Source: Picocystis sp. L7 (Eukaryota; Chlorophyta; Picocystophyceae; Picocystales; Picocystaceae). From it: a DNA stretch of 64,000 bases. The stretch lies in NCBI GenBank assembly GCA_020975725.1, contig QXJR01000010.1:186001-250000 (forward strand), in the 5' to 3' direction. This document shows, one piece after another, positions 10,355 to 19,509 of this stretch. The notes under the pieces are model-generated. The model was not told the DNA's origin, did not search any database, and saw only the letters and a list, made by a program, of their open reading frames with translations. The position numbers were made by a program, and so were the translations under genes. The first letter of the stretch is position 1, and the number at the start of each line of letters is the position of its first letter.

Positions 10355-11224
10355 TCATGAATCTACTGCAATCAGGACCCCCCCGACGATGATACCTACC
10401 GATACAACAAAGTCAACTTCCGACGAGATGAGGTCTAGGAATGCACTGACGATCAACCTGAACCCAGTGAAGACGACTCCCATGCCAATCACCAGCGCCA
10501 TGCGTGGGAGTCGATCGACCATATGTCCAAGAATGGAGTACATGGCCCTGACTGTCACTGTACCCCACAGCTGCGATGAATACAGTGAAAACATGTCTTT
10601 GGATATTTTCCATGTGTCGGGAAGTGAGTCGAGGGCAAACACTGCATCTGTCAGAGCGATAAAGACGAGGACTAAGAACAAGGGGGTCGGTTTTCGATCG
10701 TTGCTTTTGAACAATCTAGATCCCTCGTAGTCAGCGGAGAAGCTCATGATGTAGGATGCTCCCTGATAGACCTTGAGCGACTGGACTCCCGTCACTTCCT
10801 CCTCGTTTTCTTCCCTTTTTCCGGACATCCAGAGCAGGTATCCACCCGGGATGCATGCGAGCCCGGCCATTGGAAAGAGAGCTGTTCTCATGGTCATCAC
10901 GGCACCCAGACCCAAGGTCACGATGGAGAAGCGAAAGACGAGGGATGTTAGCAGGCTCCATCTGAGCAGTGCGTTGACACCATCTTGTGGCACTTTGAAG
11001 TACGTGAAGACCGCCAGCATGACGTTGAGATTGTCCAGCGACATGATGCATTCCCACATGTATGCGTAGATGAAGTTGAGGCTGGATTTCCTACCACTGG
11101 CTTGGAGCACCCCCATCCCATACACCACGGCCAGCACGAAGCTGTGGAGGGTTCTGATGGTCACTGCTTCGAACACGTCTCCTTTCAAGCGTTGCACGAG
11201 GTTGGCGAGCTTCCCTTCCCCCAT
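10355..11224 (-). CDS. TerC-family integral membrane protein
   Basis: A 289-residue polytopic membrane protein of the TerC/Alx family. Bacterial members are linked to tellurite resistance and manganese efflux, and a plant member is needed for thylakoid biogenesis. The two acidic family signatures are present: MSLDNLNVML in an early membrane helix and LTDAVFALDSLPD in a later one. Seven or so hydrophobic segments run to the C-terminus. The ATG at 11224 is the only plausible start because no earlier in-frame ATG exists before the divergent neighbour. No transit peptide is visible, so plastid location is uncertain. The intergenic space shared with the next gene is 228 bases. Confidence 0.85.
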   Translation of the reverse strand: MGEGKLANLVQRLKGDVFEAVTIRTLHSFVLAVVYGMGVLQASGRKSSLNFIYAYMWECIMSLDNLNVMLAVFTYFKVPQDGVNALLRWSLLTSLVFRFSIVTLGLGAVMTMRTALFPMAGLACIPGGYLLWMSGKREENEEEVTGVQSLKVYQGASYIMSFSADYEGSRLFKSNDRKPTPLFLVLVFIALTDAVFALDSLPDTWKISKDMFSLYSSQLWGTVTVRAMYSILGHMVDRLPRMALVIGMGVVFTGFRLIVSAFLDLISSEVDFVVSVGIIVGGVLIAVDS

Positions 11225-11452
11225 GTCGCTCGTTCCATCCGCCACCACCCAGCCTGTCTCTCCCTCCAGGCCCTGGCTTCGTCTCTCCCCCTCCTTCCCT
11301 TCCCGTCCCGAGGATCCCGGACGCCTTGGGGTCGCCCCCAATGCCGCCCCTGTGGCAAAACCTCCCGAGTTAACCCCGTCGTTAACCCGACGGGTGGGGC
11401 GCTTGTTCCCTTCGGATTTTTTTCTTTTTTTGGCGGGAACCCGGCCTTCGGC

Positions 11453-12292
11453 ATGGCGACCAGCCACACGCGATGGAAGGCGAGGCGCAGCACGTCCACT
11501 TCGAAGGAGATCGAGGAGGTGGAAGAGGCTTTGAAGAGGTCCTTGGACGAGCACGAGGAAGAGACGGTCCCGGACTCGGAAGGAGACGGACGCACGACGG
11601 ACGACGAAGAAGACAGGCAGGCCAAGACCAAGAGGAGGTCGAAGAACAGCCTCTCGAGCGATGGAAAGATTCCCAACAAGAAGACTCGGATCGTGATCGA
11701 AGATTCGGACACGTCCGAAGCAGGAGAAAGCAGCGAGAAGGACGAGTCGGAGTTCTCGGAAGGATCCTCCTCCGAAGAAACCGAAGACGAAAACACAGAC
11801 GAAGACGAAGATCTCAGCGACGAAGAAATGGTTGCGACCAACACAAGTAAAAAGAACAGAGACACACGCCAGAATAAGGATGTCCAGAAGAAAGGCCAAG
11901 TGACGAAGGCCGCCTCTTGCCCTCCCAGCAAGAAACCGAGCGTGGGACAAGTGGGAAAAGCAACAGCAGCGACAAGAAAAACGACGACCCCGACACGCAG
12001 AACAACTCCTCCGCACCCACCCAAAGAATCGCAAAAGACCAAGACACAACCCAAGGCACCCGCACCATCTGGCAAGCACACCTTGCACTCGCAGTCACCC
12101 TTCCCACCCGAGACCACGGCACGAACACAATCGCCCACCAACGCACCTTCTCCGAGCACCATCCCCCTTTGGAAAAGAAGAATGGTACCAGGATTGGTGC
12201 GCAGCAAAGTATCTGTCGCTGGCAAGCCCCTCTGTGCCCCAGCGTCGCAGAAACGCGTGGTACCGGGACTTTCTGCTCCCAAGCTTGGCTGA
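11453..12292 (+). CDS. Acidic low-complexity protein with UIM-like motif
   Basis: A 279-residue protein I do not recognise as a family member. Residues about 18-35 (EIEEVEEALKRSLDEHEE) fit the ubiquitin-interacting motif pattern of acidic run, Ala, three residues, Ser, acidic end. A Ser/Asp/Glu-rich acidic region follows with basic nuclear-localisation-like patches (KTKRRSK, NKKTRIV). A Pro/Thr/Lys-rich linker comes next. The C-terminal 45 residues hold a repeated RRMVPGL / KRVVPGL motif. The layout resembles DNA-repair or chromatin adaptors, but that is inference. The start is the ATG at 11453, in good context, sharing a 228-base promoter with TerC. The gene converges on the MRH-domain gene. 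Confidence 0.6.
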   Translation: MATSHTRWKARRSTSTSKEIEEVEEALKRSLDEHEEETVPDSEGDGRTTDDEEDRQAKTKRRSKNSLSSDGKIPNKKTRIVIEDSDTSEAGESSEKDESEFSEGSSSEETEDENTDEDEDLSDEEMVATNTSKKNRDTRQNKDVQKKGQVTKAASCPPSKKPSVGQVGKATAATRKTTTPTRRTTPPHPPKESQKTKTQPKAPAPSGKHTLHSQSPFPPETTARTQSPTNAPSPSTIPLWKRRMVPGLVRSKVSVAGKPLCAPASQKRVVPGLSAPKLG

Positions 12293-12509
12293 AGCGTGGC
12301 GCGAAACCCTGGAATAAGTCATGCTGCAACTGCCCGGCGTACATAGCAACCAGAACTCCGGCTTCTACCTCACACACCGACGCATTTCGGAGGGGAGAAG
12401 CAGATGAAATGCACAGATAAACCCTACTGTCCAGGTGAAACTAGTGCGTCGATGCTCCAACTTGCGTTACGGCATAAATTTATGTACATGAAGACACAAG
12501 TTTGTGAAA

Positions 12510-13751
12510 TCACACACCGCGCTTCATTGCCGCCCCACTCCCAGGCCTGGCTCGCCTGTTGTCTCTTTCGAGCAAAATCGCCACGATTTTTTTTATGGCC
12601 GACACCCTTGTTGCAGGTTCTTTCAGGTGCTCCGTGTAGAGGGCTATCCATTCCCTCCTCCGCACGGCCTGCACTCCAGCACCAACAACCAAGGCCAGCA
12701 CGAGGAGAAGTAAGATGGTGCCCAACCAAGAGAGAAGCCGACCGGGTTTCGATGGCGTACTGGCCAACGTGTAGCTCTGCGGGCAGGCATGAATGGTGGA
12801 GTATACGATGGTGTACTGGCACATCTCTTCTTCTTCTGCGTAGTGATCCTCGTCCATCTCGTGTTCAAGGTCAATGTTTGGGTCCAGGTTTTTGGATTGA
12901 AAGGGATCACAGAGCAGCACGATCTTCGTTTCCCTGGGAAAATCTTCCCATTCGTCGTGGTTGCCTTCAATGGCCGCAGCCGCTGTGCGTTTTCTAGGCT
13001 TGCTCACTCTTCTTCTGCACATTTGACCGTCCTGATACGTGATGCTGACACCCCATTGAGGCTGGTCTCTGTCCACTACTTGGTATCCCCAATTCTTCGA
13101 CGACCCCAGACGGAAGCATGTGTCTTCGGAGTCTTGGATTCCACCTCGGAAATGGTAGGGTTCCTCTCCTCGCTCTCCCAGTCCATCTTCGTAATCATCT
13201 TCTTCGAACCTCTCTTCATAGGACGTCTGGAACACGCTCCCTGCCCCGAGCCCAGCTTCTTTGCATGTATCTGGCAAGACGAGGTTCGGCACGTTTCCGC
13301 ACAAATTGAAGTAGTAGTTGTACCTTTTGTGTGGATGGTCGAACCTTCCACCAGGCACTCCTTTGAGCACAAACGCGGAACGCATATCTTTGGCCAGGAA
13401 ATGCAGAGGACTGAGGTCGTACACGGCTCCGGTGGACCCGTCTCGCAACACGCACGTTTCTGCGTCCACGGAGTCCTTTCTCCCGATCGAATTTGCAGTG
13501 ACGTTGTTCATCGTCCCCTCGTTGTTGTACCTCCGGCTGGCGATCTGGTTCATGGCTGCTTCCACTTCTTCTTTGATGGATTTGGTGGGTCTTCGATCTC
13601 TCGGCTTGCCACGGATCTCGAACGCACCCATGCCGGCCTTGGCTTCCCGTCCCAACGATCCTGAGGCCGTGCAGAAGCTCGCCACCACCATCAAGAAGCA
13701 TAGCAGGGAGGCTTTCGCGCCTGCACGCCACTCGAAGCCGCGCTTCGCCAT
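12510..13751 (-). CDS. MRH-domain type I membrane protein (M6P-receptor/ATG27-like)
   Basis: A 413-residue secretory-pathway protein. It begins with a signal peptide (LLCFLMVVASFCTASGS) and a Lys/Arg-rich linker. The lumenal domain has the mannose-6-phosphate receptor homology layout: a first Cys before YDLSPL, a KRYNYYFNLCGNV strand, CKEAGLGAGSVFQT, a WGVSITYQDGQMC-type strand, IVLLCDP and a closing CQYTIVYST...ACP. One membrane helix (LLSWLGTILLLLVLALVVGA) and a basic cytosolic tail of about 50 residues follow. This is the arrangement of ATG27 and cation-dependent sorting receptors. It probably cycles between Golgi, endosome and vacuole. The ATG at 13751 gives a canonical leader. No intron is required. 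Confidence 0.78.
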   Translation of the reverse strand: MAKRGFEWRAGAKASLLCFLMVVASFCTASGSLGREAKAGMGAFEIRGKPRDRRPTKSIKEEVEAAMNQIASRRYNNEGTMNNVTANSIGRKDSVDAETCVLRDGSTGAVYDLSPLHFLAKDMRSAFVLKGVPGGRFDHPHKRYNYYFNLCGNVPNLVLPDTCKEAGLGAGSVFQTSYEERFEEDDYEDGLGERGEEPYHFRGGIQDSEDTCFRLGSSKNWGYQVVDRDQPQWGVSITYQDGQMCRRRVSKPRKRTAAAAIEGNHDEWEDFPRETKIVLLCDPFQSKNLDPNIDLEHEMDEDHYAEEEEMCQYTIVYSTIHACPQSYTLASTPSKPGRLLSWLGTILLLLVLALVVGAGVQAVRRREWIALYTEHLKEPATRVSAIKKIVAILLERDNRRARPGSGAAMKRGV

Positions 13752-13804
13752 CCCGATCGCGCGCTCGTGCCGGACCAGATCGTCCACGTGCGAGAACTTC
13801 CCTA

Positions 13805-13859
13805 GCGAATATTCGTATGCACGGGTGTATGGATGGATCCACCCATGCGAATATTCGTA
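13805..13859. promoter_or_regulatory. Paired GCGAATATTCGTA elements
   Basis: The 13-mer GCGAATATTCGTA occurs twice as a direct repeat, 42 bases apart, and each copy contains the 10-bp palindrome CGAATATTCG. The spacer holds another palindrome, TGGATCCA. The pair lies 55-108 bases upstream of the MRH-gene ATG. A similar pair precedes the small gene at 22123. Interpretation as a promoter element is inferred. Confidence 0.45.
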
Positions 13860-14463
13860 GCGGCGGGGGTCGATGGGCCTTCCTTTTCGTACGGTTTCGA
13901 ACCTGGACGACAACGGGTTCGATTGGAAGGTGAATCGGGACGTAGACCGGAAAGGGATCGGGTTCCGAAGGAAAGGTGTCGATGGACGGCACGTGATCGA
14001 AGCGTGTCCGCGCGCCGGTGGGCGGCATTGCCATGGACGCACCAGGAACGTACATGGATGCATGGAACCACCCTCCCACGCTGCCAGGCGCGGAAGGCAA
14101 CCCCCTCCAGTCGCGGACGCTGCCTCTGGTGCGACGGCCAAGAGACCGACCGTCCCCACCTTCGAGAATAAACTCCTTCGGGGTTGGCCCAGCCACGCCC
14201 AGGTGTCGGTTTCTTTCGTCCATTTTCGACGTGTGTCGACGAAGAGGTGCGTACGTCGACGGAGCTCGGACGGCAATTGAAGGACGAATCGGGCTCTTCC
14301 GGGAACCAGGGAACGTGTGGGACGTCCAGGAGGACGCGTGGAGGCGTGGAAATGACCGTAGGAAGACCCAACGCACGCCCAAGCGTCGTGTACGAAGCAA
14401 CTGGCCAATGGAGATGGACTGACGGAAGTGGCGTCGAAACCGGACGAATACGCAGGATCGAAC
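13860..14463. other. Intergenic region, divergent promoters MRH/DP1
   Basis: About 600 bases to the DP1 ATG. It contains TTTCGAACC/GGGTTCGA-type elements (13890-13930) but no coding frame I can support. The DP1 gene could have a small 5' exon here that I cannot identify. Confidence 0.35.
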
Positions 14464-14850
14464 ATGTACTTCATCGCCAACGTCGCGTGCTTCTTCTTCG
14501 GAGTCGTCGTGCCCACCTGCGCCTCCATACTCACGATTGATACCAAGTCCACGGAAGATGAAACCCAATGGCTGATGTATTGGGTCGTCTATGCAGTCTA
14601 CATGTCCATCGAGAAGCTGCTCTCGAAAGCCATCCTGTACGTTCCCTTTTACGAGGGAATCAAGCTGGTTGGAATCCTGTGGCTCATCGCCCCGCAGACC
14701 AAAGGAGCAACACTCATCTACCAATCGGTCATCCAACCGGCTGTGCAGCACGTCATCCAAATGCCAGTCGTTCAGCATTACCTCCAACGCTTGGATCATC
14801 CGTTGGCTCGGCAGTTGAGCGGTCGCAAAGCCGGTGCAAAATCGAAATGA
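14464..14850 (+). CDS. TB2/DP1/HVA22 (REEP) ER membrane-shaping protein
   Basis: A 128-residue protein starting at the first in-frame ATG (14464). It shows the family core: a first hairpin (MYFIANVACFFFGVVVPTCA), DETQWLMYWVVYAVYMSIEK, an amphipathic LSKAILYVPFYEGIKLVGILWL and the characteristic PQTKGATLIYQSVIQPAV. Proteins of this family insert as hairpins, curve tubular ER and affect ER-phagy or trafficking. The C-terminal basic tail (RKAGAKSK) is short. The length fits small HVA22-type members. Confidence 0.88.
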   Translation: MYFIANVACFFFGVVVPTCASILTIDTKSTEDETQWLMYWVVYAVYMSIEKLLSKAILYVPFYEGIKLVGILWLIAPQTKGATLIYQSVIQPAVQHVIQMPVVQHYLQRLDHPLARQLSGRKAGAKSK

Positions 14851-15164
14851 GCAGCCTTGGCGGTGCACTTGATGAATGGATGGAAGAAAAGGCAACCCCA
14901 GGTGGTTGCAAGCGCCCGTTGAGATGCTTTGATCGGATGAAGGCACCACGACGGGCAATCTCAACGAGGACCAGGAAGGCACGCGAAACGACCTTTCGGA
15001 ACGCATGAAAACACACGTTAAAGTCGGAGAAGGTAGATTTTCGCCACCTCGTCGCCTTCCTGAACACGAAGCACAGGTCGGAGCTCGTACGCACGCGAGA
15101 GTTCGTTCGGACCTCCTGGGACTTCGTTCCCGCACACGGAACTGTCGAGTCCCAAGCATCCCGT

Positions 15165-16154
15165 TCATCCGCCATGTACGCGTCGATTTCGATCGACGTC
15201 CGCTCGTCCAAGTCCCGAAGATCCCGTCGATTGCAGGCGCTCGTCTCGCAATCGTGCGCACGACAGGCACAGGTTCGCGAGCAGGAAGGACGCATTCCTT
15301 GTCCATCGCCACCGTCGACGTGGGAGTTCGTCCAGGTGCGACTTCCGGAAGCGTGTCTTCGCCATTCGTTGTGGCGTGAGAGGTACCTCCTGCACCTTGA
15401 CGTGCCACAGACGTCGCTGTCTTGACATGTTCGCGACGGATGGCGTCATCTGCTCCAATTCGCAGGAACCGACGCAAAGGAAGGTAATATACAACACGTG
15501 GCAACTGTCGCACGAGGGATCCTTCGAAGACCACCATCCTCTTCTCTCGTGCGTTCGGCACGGTGTCGGAGCATCGACAGCCGAGGTGCTGGGTCCAGGG
15601 ATCTCTACGTCTCAGCTGCACCAAAAAGGCGCGCCAGGTCTTGTCGTGGTGCGCGTCTCGCACCGCGGCGACCGGCGGGTTGGTCGGTTTCAGATCGGCA
15701 GTTGCCAGCTGCTGTCTCTGGCGACTGGCGTGGCGAGGATCTGGCTGGCGCTCATCTGGAGGCGTGGGAGTGCGCCTACGCCAGAATCGGACCCCCATCC
15801 CAAGGTCATGGCTCCATGGACGAGTTCCTTGGCGACGGCGACGGTGATGCCGCAACCGTCGTCTACGGGTCCTTGGACTTCGGTTTCGTCGAAGAACACC
15901 TCCATGATGGCTCCTCCTTCCGTCCTTTCGATTTCCAAGGAGACGTTCCCGGGCAGCTTCTGGATCCGGTACGCGAAGGCCACGTCTTGTTCTTCCACGC
16001 ACATGTCGAAGGTGCCTTGGCTTCCCAGCACTTCCGGTCCCGTTCCCTTGGATCCGCTTCCTTCTCCACCGGCGCGCGCCTTCCCGCGCCTCCTGCGACA
16101 CGGGTGCCTCCAGCAGGTCCCACGTGGGACCTTCCCACCCGACGCGACGCGCAT
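15165..16154 (-). CDS. Probable MAM33/p32 mitochondrial matrix protein, gene model incomplete
   Basis: The N-terminal part, from the ATG at 16154, has a basic mitochondrial-type leader. It is followed by a segment with the MAM33 pattern: FDMCVEEQDVAFAYRIQ, LEIERTEGGAIMEVFFDE and DDGCGITVAVAK. That frame stops at about 15690. Two shorter downstream frames on the same strand could be later exons: one reads YITFLCVGSCELEQM, the other LDERTSIEIDAYMADERD, which matches the spacing of the family's LDE..Y segment. I could not find splice junctions that join them, and no CTGAC box occurs in this interval. The 3' limit is therefore approximate. The protein could be another acidic mitochondrial protein. 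Confidence 0.38.
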
Positions 16155-16329
16155 CTTCCGATCGCGAGGTGCGGCTCGGCACGTGTCGTGGACGTCGACC
16201 GTGCGCCACGAGACGTCCACGTGCCTCGACCGAACCGTATCGAACCCGAAACCGTACCCGAAGGGAGAAAGGGGGGAAGGGGGAGAGGAAGGCCGCCAGG
16301 GAGTTTATTCTGTCCAGGGGGGTTGGAGG

Positions 16330-17136
16330 TCACGCGACGAAGGCGCCGGTGGAAAACTGGAGCGCGTGAGGCGGTGGAGGCGCACCGATCCAGTCCGAGA
16401 CGTGCGTGGGAAGCAGACCGAGCTTGTTGAGCTTCCACAGGCCCATCAGCATCCCGCCGAAGTGAAGCAGGCAATACAGGAGGCGTGGACCCGCCACGTC
16501 CACCTTGCCGTCCCGAAACGGTTGGAACGTCTTGCCGGATCCGAAGATCGACTTCAATGGCGTGGATATGCTCGTGAACGTGATGATGATGCTGAAGATC
16601 TGGATCGAATTGCCGCTCATCCACATCATGAAACCCTGCATCAACATGGCACGAAACGGCGACTGGGCCAGCTCCCAGCATTTCTGCGATGCGCGCGTGC
16701 GACGCGCGTCCGCACGCACGAGTCAGCATCGGAACGCTTTCCGGCACACCTCTCAAGCGTCGGTCGCGCGGTTCGATCGGCTCGCGCCTCTTTCTCGGGC
16801 CCAAGGAAGGTGTCTTGTTCCCAAGCGAAACCCGAGCATCGACGTCTCCGCACGCACCCGTTGCTTGAGGACCGCATCGGACGTCGTCGTTTTCTCCTGC
16901 ACGTTTCCTTTCGCGCTCCCTTCGCCTCTCTGTTGTTCCGTTCCAGGTTTCGCCGCTCCCACCGTCAGTGCCACGCACGTCTTCCTTCCTTCGTCGCTTT
17001 CCCGCCGTCGCACGCGTTCCTTTCGTCTCTCTCCACCCACGTTTTTGAAGCCGGCACATCCGGGTGGATCTTCGATCCCCTTGCCGACGCCTTGCGTTTC
17101 CAGAGGCGGCATGCGCCACCGTCGCAGCTCGGCCAT
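16330..17136 (-). CDS. EMC4: ER membrane protein complex subunit 4 (EMC4)
   Basis: A 173-residue subunit of the EMC insertase, assembled from three exons: 17136-17041, 16929-16858 and 16683-16330. Introns (111 and 174 nt) are GT-AG, each with a CTGAC box. The first is a multiple of three and could be retained without a stop. Exon 1 supplies the conserved DPPG segment and exon 3 the membrane core: KCWELAQSPFRAMLMQGFM, MMWMSGNSIQIFSIIITF and KLNKLGLLPTHVSDWI. The total is close to the human protein (183 residues). It is divergent from glutathione reductase across 269 bases. The DPPG, KCWELA and LLPTHxSDW motifs make the family call firm. Confidence 0.9.
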
Positions 17137-17286
17137 CGCCTCTCGAACGTGTCCGAATGGGTCGGATCCCCACCCCTCACCTCTCCCCCCAAAGGGGACC
17201 CCCTTTCCTTCCAAAAGGGGAGGGGGGTACCGCGGGTCGACCGGAACGAAAGGGATTCGCACCGCCTTTCGAAACCGGACCACGCG

Positions 17287-17300
17287 CGGGTTCGAACCCG
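17287..17300. promoter_or_regulatory. 14-bp palindrome CGGGTTCGAACCCG
   Basis: A perfect 14-bp palindrome, 105 bases upstream of the glutathione reductase ATG and 150 upstream of EMC4. The identical 14-mer recurs at 41606-41619 upstream of ILP1. It resembles a tRNA T-arm by chance, but no tRNA fold surrounds it. Confidence 0.45.
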
Positions 17301-17405
17301 ATGGGATCCCCTTTGAAGGAGGAGGAGGGGAAAGGACCTCTTCCACGTGGAACGACCGACGCCATCGTCGGATTGATCGGATCCGAAACTGGAAGAGACG
17401 CCATC

Positions 17406-19045
17406 ATGGTGGACGTGGACTTCGACCTCGTCGTGATCGGAGGAGGGAGGTGAGAGAAAGGAAGGAGAAGGAAACGAACCAACGAGAACGCAGGAATCGA
17501 AGTGCGAAGGAGCCGTGAGGGAACGGACGTCGGAAACACCATCGTGGGAACGAAACACAAACGAAGCGGAACGGATGGATGGAAGAGGTGGACGGAAAAG
17601 AGACTGACGGACGTGCGTGCATGACGATGGCCAAACGACGTGGCAGCGGGGGCGTGAGAGCTTCGAGGATGTGTGCACACACCGGTGCCAAAGTAGCCAT
17701 CGTGGAGATGCCTTTCAGCATGGTCTCGGGAGCACAGAAAGGAGGCTTTGGAGGCACCTGCGTCATCCGCGGGTGCGTGCCCAAGAAACTGCTCGTGTAC
17801 GCATCCAAGTTCCCCACCGAGTTCGAAGATTGTCGTGGATTCGGATGGTCTGTCGATAAAATGCCCACGTTGGACTGGAAAACACTCATCGCGAACAAGA
17901 CCAAGGAAGTAGAGCGCCTCAATGGTCTGTATGGAAGGATGCTTGACAATTCTGGCGTAAACACCTTCGAAGGAACGGGAAGGCTGGTGGATCGAAACAC
18001 GGTCGAGGTCACCCAGGCCACCGGAGAGAAGATCCTGCTGCGCACCAACAACGTCCTGATTGCCACGGGCAGCAAGGCCTTCAAGGTGCCAGTCCCTGGG
18101 CACGAGCACGGCATCACCTCTGACGAGGCACTGTGCCTTCCCGATCTGCCCAAGAAGATAGTTATTGTTGGAGGAGGCTACATAGCGGTGGAGTTTGCGT
18201 GCATATACAATGGCTTGGGTTCTGAAGTCCATCTTGTGTACAGGCAAGGACTCCCCCTGCGTGGTTTCGATGAAGAGTGTCGCGAACTGGTGGCGGAGAA
18301 CCTCTCCAAGCGAGGAATCACGCTGCATCCGAAGCACAACCCGAAGAAGATCACGCCATCTGACGGTGGTGGCTACTCGATCACCATCAAGGATCATCAG
18401 GTGGAAAAGGATATTCAGGCCGATGTCGTGATGTGGGCCACTGGACGCAATCCCAATTCCAAGGGGATTGGTTTGGAAGAGAACGGAGTCGTTCTTGGAG
18501 CTAAAGGAGAGATCAAGGTAGACATGTACTCTCGTACCAACGTACAGAACATCTGGGCAATTGGAGATGTCACCGATCGGATGAACCTCACCCCAGTGGC
18601 CATCATGGAGGGCATGGCACTGGCAAAGACTATGTTTGGGGACGCTCCCACCTCACCGGACCACAAAAACGTCCCTTCTGCTGTTTTCACCCAGCCGCCT
18701 TTGGCATCTTGTGGCCTCACGGAAGTTGCCGCGACGGAAGAATTGGAGGGAGAGCTGGATGTGTACACGGCAAAGTTCCGACCCATGCGTAATACTTTGA
18801 GCGGTAGGGACGAGACTACCTTCATGAAGCTGATTGTTCACGTGCCCACGGGACGAGTGGTGGGTGCCCACATGGTGGGGGAGGATTCTCCAGAGATCAT
18901 GCAAGCCATTGGGGTTGCCATGAAGTGCAGCGCCACCAAGGCTCAGTTCGATTCATGTGTGGGGATCCATCCCACCACCGCAGAGGAATTCGTGACCATG
19001 CGCACTCCCACCCGTCGGGTGTCTTGTCACACCCGTCAAGCTTAA
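17406..19045 (+). CDS. GR: Glutathione reductase, probably cytosolic
   Basis: A 480-residue NADPH-dependent flavoenzyme that regenerates GSH from GSSG. Exon 1 (17406-17449) encodes MVDVDFDLVVIGGG plus the split Ser codon of the FAD-binding GGGSGG loop. A 197-nt GT-AG intron follows. Exon 2 (17647-19045) restores GGVRASRMCAHTGAKVAIVE. The redox-active disulfide is CVIRGCVPKK (Cys53/Cys58). The NADPH site is IVGGGYIAVEFA, the second FAD motif is WAIGDVTDR, and the catalytic His lies in CVGIHPTTAEEF. There is no transit peptide, so a cytosolic (or peroxisomal) enzyme is likely. A further plastid isoform would be expected elsewhere in the genome. Confidence 0.93.
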
Positions 19046-19198
19046 TTTTTGGACCTTTTTCTTGCGACCAAGGGAATGCTGGTGGATGGCTCCTTTCCAG
19101 CTTGTCCTTTTCTCTCCACTCCCCCATCCGATCACGTGATTCCGAGACTGGTCCCCAAGATCCGGGGTCGGCATCCCTTCTCACCCCGGATGCATGTC

Positions 19199-19232
19199 GG
19201 TTCGAACCCCGTCCTCCTTTCCTTTCGAAAGG
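19199..19232. promoter_or_regulatory. Two TTCGAA palindromes upstream of S6K
   Basis: GGTTCGAACC (19199-19208) and CCTTTCGAAAGG (19221-19232) are perfect 10- and 12-bp palindromes 22 bases apart, about 280-310 bases upstream of the S6K ATG. They match the TTCGAA-centred class seen at 17287 and 41606. The region 19046-19509 has no other feature I can support. Confidence 0.4.
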
Positions 19233-19509
19233 GAAGGTCTTCCGGTTCACCGATCCGGTAGATCCATGGCCCCGTCCCGACGCTGCGTTCGAGGGCCCGG
19301 GACTCGTCCGTTCCCGTCGAGGAATGTCCGGCCTTCCCCAATGGGCGAGGGGGACAGGGCACCCCATTCCTCGACGGGTGATGGAGTATCCTCCCGACGA
19401 GCACCGATTCGCCTCATTTCGCGGTTCGAGGCGCGACGAATCGCGCTTCGTGGAGGCGCACGCGTGCGTCCACCGTGTCAAGACGCAGGTCTGGGATCGA
19501 TCTGCGGTC

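Noticed and set aside
11225-12088. Upstream open extension of the TerC frame that could have been a long transit peptide
   Set aside because: It contains no ATG between 12088 and 11224 and lies antisense to the UIM-like gene, so it is not a plausible N-terminus.
14860-15690. A complete exon set for the MAM33-like gene
   Set aside because: Fragments resembling later MAM33 segments exist in two frames, but no GT-AG pair with a CTGAC box joins them, so I did not report a full model.
13216-16209. A 997-codon open frame on the minus strand spanning several genes
   Set aside because: It runs antisense to the DP1 gene and out of frame with the MRH and MAM33-like proteins. Its composition is Arg/Ser/Pro-rich, as expected of a shadow frame in GC-rich DNA.
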